NCBI RefSeq assembly: GCF_000003605.2
Contig: NW_003108088.1
Span: forward strand, 162,189-172,296
DNA length: 10,108 nt
Origin: Saccoglossus kowalevskii
Lineage: Eukaryota; Hemichordata; Enteropneusta; Harrimaniidae
Reading direction: 5' to 3'
The position numbers and the translations under genes are program-made. The notes under the pieces are model-generated. The model was not told the DNA's origin, ran no database searches, and saw only the letters and a list, made by a program, of their open reading frames with translations. The stretch's first letter is position 1. The number at the start of each line of letters is the position of its first letter. Of this stretch, positions 7,708-10,108 are shown piece after piece.

Positions 7708-7758
7708 ATTCCCCCCTGACACGTGTGGAGAACCCCGTGGAGAAGAATTCCCCCCTGA
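7708..7758 (+). repeat. ATTCCCCCCTGA repeated with 39-bp spacing
   Basis: ATTCCCCCCTGA occurs exactly at 7708-7719 and 7747-7758. Between them GTGGAGAA also occurs twice. It is a compact repeat cluster at the right edge of the GC-rich island. Confidence 0.7.
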
Positions 7759-7770
7759 TACTCAACCCTC

Positions 7771-8583
7771 AGTTTTTACATCGCATTTTATGTAGGGTTA
7801 CGTTTCCATGCATTTGTGTCTAGGACAATATTTCAGGAAGATTTGGCCATCTTTTTGTGGTTATATTTAAACAAAATTTATACATTTTGATTTTCACAAA
7901 TTTAATTGGGATGATTTTGTTTATCTTTTCTATTATTATTATTAGTAGAATAATATGTGAAATAATTAATAATCGAATTCTTTGTATCAAATTCACAATA
8001 TAACCGAGTTTTAATAACAGATTAACAATATACTAGTAGATTGCACAAATAAACACAAGAATACGTCGCCAAATTAACTCTAACATTATGACAAACGAAG
8101 AGTGAAATTACCAAATAAACAGTACTTGGGCGTAACCATGAAGGTACACAATCTGTTTTCACTTCCATGGCGTAACATACTGTATTTTGAAAATGTATTT
8201 TCTAGTGTCTTTGGTTACACTAATGAAATACGCTCACAGTAGTGATTACAATGGGAACATCCTGAGATTATAAAAAGGGTCTTACAAAAAAAAAAAAAAA
8301 AAAAAAATATAAACTAAACGAAAAAATATGAATAAAAAGTAAATACAATTTGCAATCAATGGTGAATAAAGAATAGAAAATAATCACTAATTGTAACCTA
8401 ATACACTGATAGTCATATGTCATCTGTATATCAGGCCCGGTGCTGGGCGTCTTGTCGATCTCCACTTTTCCACGGTTTAACACCATTAGTTTAGACTTCA
8501 CTCAGTTTAACTTTCTTTCTTTCCCATCTGCAATTGGGAGTGGAAATGTTGTCTATTCTAATAATAACACAATTCCTGGTATC
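7771..8583. other. AT-rich non-coding stretch
   Basis: Nothing was recognised apart from an A22 run at 8286-8307. The minus-strand open frame at 8268-8501 consists partly of the translated homopolymer and is not a gene. Confidence 0.5.
8286..8307 (+). repeat. A22 homopolymer run
   Basis: Twenty-two consecutive A residues. It could be the tail of a retroposed sequence on the plus strand, but no SINE A/B boxes or retroposed gene are recognisable upstream and no flanking duplication is clear. Confidence 0.95.
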
Positions 8584-8930
8584 TTAAGGTAGAGATGCAG
8601 TTTAGCTGACAGGTATTTTAATTAGTTAATTAGAAAACCAAGATGACCTCCCTTGTCCACAAAATTATATATTTTCAAAAAGCTTATTGTATGAATTTTA
8701 AAATTTTGTTAGTATTTTTTTATGGACACACAGTTTGAAATGTGCACAAAAATGTGCTTTTTTGGTCAAAAGTGATTAAAAAAAATTTGCTTCTAAACCA
8801 TGCTTTTTTAGAGTATGTTCCACTATTCACAATTCTACAAAAGTTCAACAGTTACAATACTGTTTGGATAATAAAAAGCAAAAAAAAAAATTCACTCCTA
8901 AGTGCCTACGAATCTGCATCTCTATCTTAA
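8584..8930. mobile_element. MITE-like element with 17-bp terminal inverted repeats and TTAA flanks
   Basis: TTAAGGTAGAGATGCAG (8584-8600) and the reverse complement of 8914-8930 (TTAAGATAGAGATGCAG) match at 16 of 17 positions, and similarity stops exactly outside TTAA. The 347-bp unit is AT-rich and without coding capacity, as expected for a non-autonomous DNA transposon. TTAA at both ends suggests a TTAA target-site duplication as made by piggyBac-type transposases, although the GG/GA ends are not the textbook piggyBac terminus. A longer ATCTTAA is also shared directly on both sides, so the exact duplication length is uncertain. Confidence 0.6.
8618..8633. repeat. Tandem TTAATTAG x2 inside the MITE-like element
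   Basis: Two exact adjacent copies of TTAATTAG. Each contains the TAATTA homeodomain core; any binding is speculative. Confidence 0.5.
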
Positions 8931-9012
8931 ATTATGTTTATTTGTTATTTTGTAAAGGTATTTTGCGGTAAGTACCAGTAGTTGATCTTTCGTGTACAAT
9001 CCAGATCTCACT

Positions 9013-9050
9013 AATTTACGTGAAACTTAATAATGATGAAAACGTAAATT
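9013..9050. repeat. Hairpin with a 9-bp perfect stem
   Basis: AATTTACGT (9013-9021) and ACGTAAATT (9042-9050) pair perfectly across a 20-base loop. It lies at the left edge of the LINE fossil and is probably incidental. Confidence 0.3.
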
Positions 9051-9328
9051 TTAAGCTTTTGAATGGTGGCGACATGTTATTTCTCGAAGTCTTAATTGCA
9101 TATTCAATATGAGTATTTTTCTTCCGTATTCCCAAGCATGCATGGGTTTGCCACTATACCATAAGGGGAGACAGTCTCTCAGATGTGTTGAGATATCGTC
9201 CAATTTCTGTTTTATCATCACTTTACACAATACACATGTTCACAAGCAGATATCTGAGTATTTGCATCATGCTAATCCATTATTAGACGATTTTAGAAAA
9301 TAAATATTCTACATTACTGCTCAAATTT
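9044..9328 (+). mobile_element. Degenerate LINE (non-LTR retrotransposon) reverse-transcriptase fragment
   Basis: Consecutive segments of a LINE RT fingers region are readable in shifting frames. FKLLNGGD (9050-9073) is followed after one shift by LNCIFNMSIFLPYSQACMG (9091-9147) and PLYHKG (9151-9168). YRPISVLSSL (9194-9223), the hallmark LINE motif, is in another frame. Back in the former frame come HVHKQISEYLHHANPLLDDF (9235-9294) and RK, and then KYSTLLLKF (9302-9328) in the other frame. The order and spacing match the region from the ..HIFNxSI..FP..WK.A.V.PLYKKG block to the ..GFRKxHST block. Catalytic palm motifs are absent, so the copy is truncated and dead. The exact clade cannot be set from this stretch. 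Confidence 0.85.
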
Positions 9329-9358
9329 GGAAAAATATCGGTAATTGCTGTTTTTATG

Positions 9359-9729
9359 GCGCCCTCTTGCTCGATTTGCTAAAAAGAAATATCTCCTTAA
9401 CCAGAGTCTGTTATTAGCTATCAATTTACGGTTTATCATACTCGACAACCTGGAGTTTACCACACTCGTACTGAATACCGTAGAATGTAATCGTATTTGA
9501 CGTTCGTTCTAGGCGTTGGATGAGGAGTCTGGATTTTCGCAGTGATTTTTTTTTTGCAACGGTGAATAATATCTACAGGCATATTTTCATTTGAGGCCTT
9601 CAGCACGGCTAGTCGTTCTGATCTGAAACAATAACATTCGTCGTAATAGATGGTATTCCGTACATTGATATATCGCGTATTGCTTGGAGGCGCGACTATG
9701 GGAGCGCAGCTTCTGTCATAAGAGGGCGC
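9359..9729. repeat. 371-bp interval bounded by inverted GCGCCCTCTT
   Basis: GCGCCCTCTT (9359-9368) recurs as its exact reverse complement AAGAGGGCGC (9720-9729). The interval starts 30 bases after the LINE fossil ends and the LINE does not visibly resume afterwards. It may be a short MITE, but the inverted match is only 10 bp and no target duplication is seen. A 93-codon minus-strand open frame inside (9457-9738) has no recognisable motif. Confidence 0.3.
9717..9729 (+). promoter_or_regulatory. CTCF-like motif
   Basis: CATAAGAGGGCGC fits CANNAGRNGGCRS at every defined position. It is also the right end of the inverted GCGCCCTCTT pair, so the match may simply reflect a repeat terminus. Confidence 0.2.
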
Positions 9730-10108
9730 AATTGTCATTTTTTAACCCTGTAGTATGAAAAAAGCAAAGATTTTTAGATATGGTGAAATTCCTATAAAGT
9801 TCTTATGTGCTAAACATTGGCTTTGATTCAGGTTAGCAGTATTTGTTTTAGAATTTCCACGCATTCAACAAAGCGAGTTTTCAATATTTATCAGACCACA
9901 TTTTCGCACGTAGATAAGTAAAATATCGTTATAAAGCTGAATTTCAAGTTGGCGATTTTCTTTAAACAATAGATATGTTAACAAGAAATGTGACAATTTT
10001 CTTGTACGACTTTATACCATGATCATTGATTTAGTAGTGTATGTTACTTTCATTTCCACGAAGACCATATCTTTTTTTATTGATCTCACTATCGTGTGTA
10101 GTGCATTC
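9730..10108. other. AT-rich non-coding end of the window
   Basis: I see no gene, repeat or recognised motif in this stretch. Confidence 0.5.

Larger units (their letters stand above)
7430..7770. other. CpG- and GC-rich island with internal repeats
   Basis: About 340 bases stand out sharply from the AT-rich surroundings, with roughly twenty CpG dinucleotides and many G and C runs. Within it lie a degenerate 45-bp direct duplication, three GAGAGYCTTGGG-like words, an 8-bp GGGGA/TCCCC hairpin (7542-7561) and a separate 39-bp-spaced repeat near its end. It could be an unmethylated promoter or 5' exon, or the LTR or leader of a retroelement. I see no LTR pair and no coding domain next to it. Confidence 0.45.

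Noticed and set aside
6827-7803. Possible LTR from TGTAACGCCC (6827) to GGGTTACG (about 7795)
   Set aside because: The ends are only loosely complementary. No flanking duplication, second LTR, primer-binding site or coding region was found.
7362-8137. Inverted GTTACGCCC / GGGCGTAAC pair
   Set aside because: A 9-bp match 770 bases apart with no similarity beyond it and no flanking duplication; it is compatible with chance.
6952-9729. CTCF-like sites as a chromatin loop pair
   Set aside because: The two matches are divergent rather than convergent, and matches of this degeneracy arise by chance too often to claim a loop.
9457-9738. 93-codon minus-strand open frame
   Set aside because: It lies in a probable repeat interval, its start overlaps the inverted repeat, and no domain is recognisable.
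1-10108. tRNA, 5S rRNA, snRNA, hammerhead ribozyme or CRISPR features
   Set aside because: I looked for characteristic T-loop/B-box words, conserved small-RNA words, CTGATGA-GAAA cores and regularly spaced repeats by eye and found none that held together.

Overview
The window is animal nuclear DNA, most likely from a marine invertebrate. It is visibly AT-rich, has long non-coding stretches, and carries decayed reverse-transcriptase (RT) remnants, a small terminal-inverted-repeat element, an (AT)n microsatellite and a long A-run. The species cannot be fixed from the sequence. No bacterial operon, CRISPR array, tRNA or rRNA was seen.

The real protein-coding content is a tandem pair of paralogous, intronless genes on the minus strand, both of the beta-1,4-N-acetylgalactosaminyltransferase family (B4GALNT, glycosyltransferase family GT12). 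The upstream member, 4358-5887, is complete (509 codons): a short cytosolic tail, one membrane anchor, a CxC-bearing stem, the family's N-terminal domain with SPxxYIGSG, and a GT-A catalytic domain with VDDD. The downstream member starts at 800 and runs off the left edge. Its 253-codon frame is broken at a T5 run (41-45), yet homology resumes at once in the -1 frame. Such enzymes are Golgi type II proteins that add GalNAc to galactose on glycolipids or glycoproteins. An intronless tandem pair suggests a lineage-specific expansion, possibly by retroposition.

Layout. 1-800: broken or frameshifted GT12 paralogue. 801-1341: its upstream region, with two exact RFX X-box matches (922-935, 1212-1225). 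1342-1816: plus-strand RT fossil with YIDD decayed to YIDY. 1817-4357: non-coding, with hairpins, an 18-bp perfect palindrome containing AATAAA on both strands, a zinc-finger-like remnant, and the probable 3' end of the complete GT12 gene. 4358-5887: complete GT12 gene. 5888-7400: non-coding, with the (AT)17 tract and a 144-bp inverted-repeat unit. 7412-7770: CpG- and GC-rich island with two internal repeat families and a 33-codon small ORF. 8286-8307: A22 run. 8584-8930: MITE-like element flanked by TTAA. 9044-9328: fossil of a LINE reverse transcriptase. 9359-9729: region bounded by inverted GCGCCCTCTT. 9730-10108: nothing recognised.

No new multi-gene system is evident. The points most worth following are the homopolymer frameshift in the left paralogue, the paired X-boxes next to it, the two RT fossils, the TTAA-flanked element and the CpG-rich repeat island.
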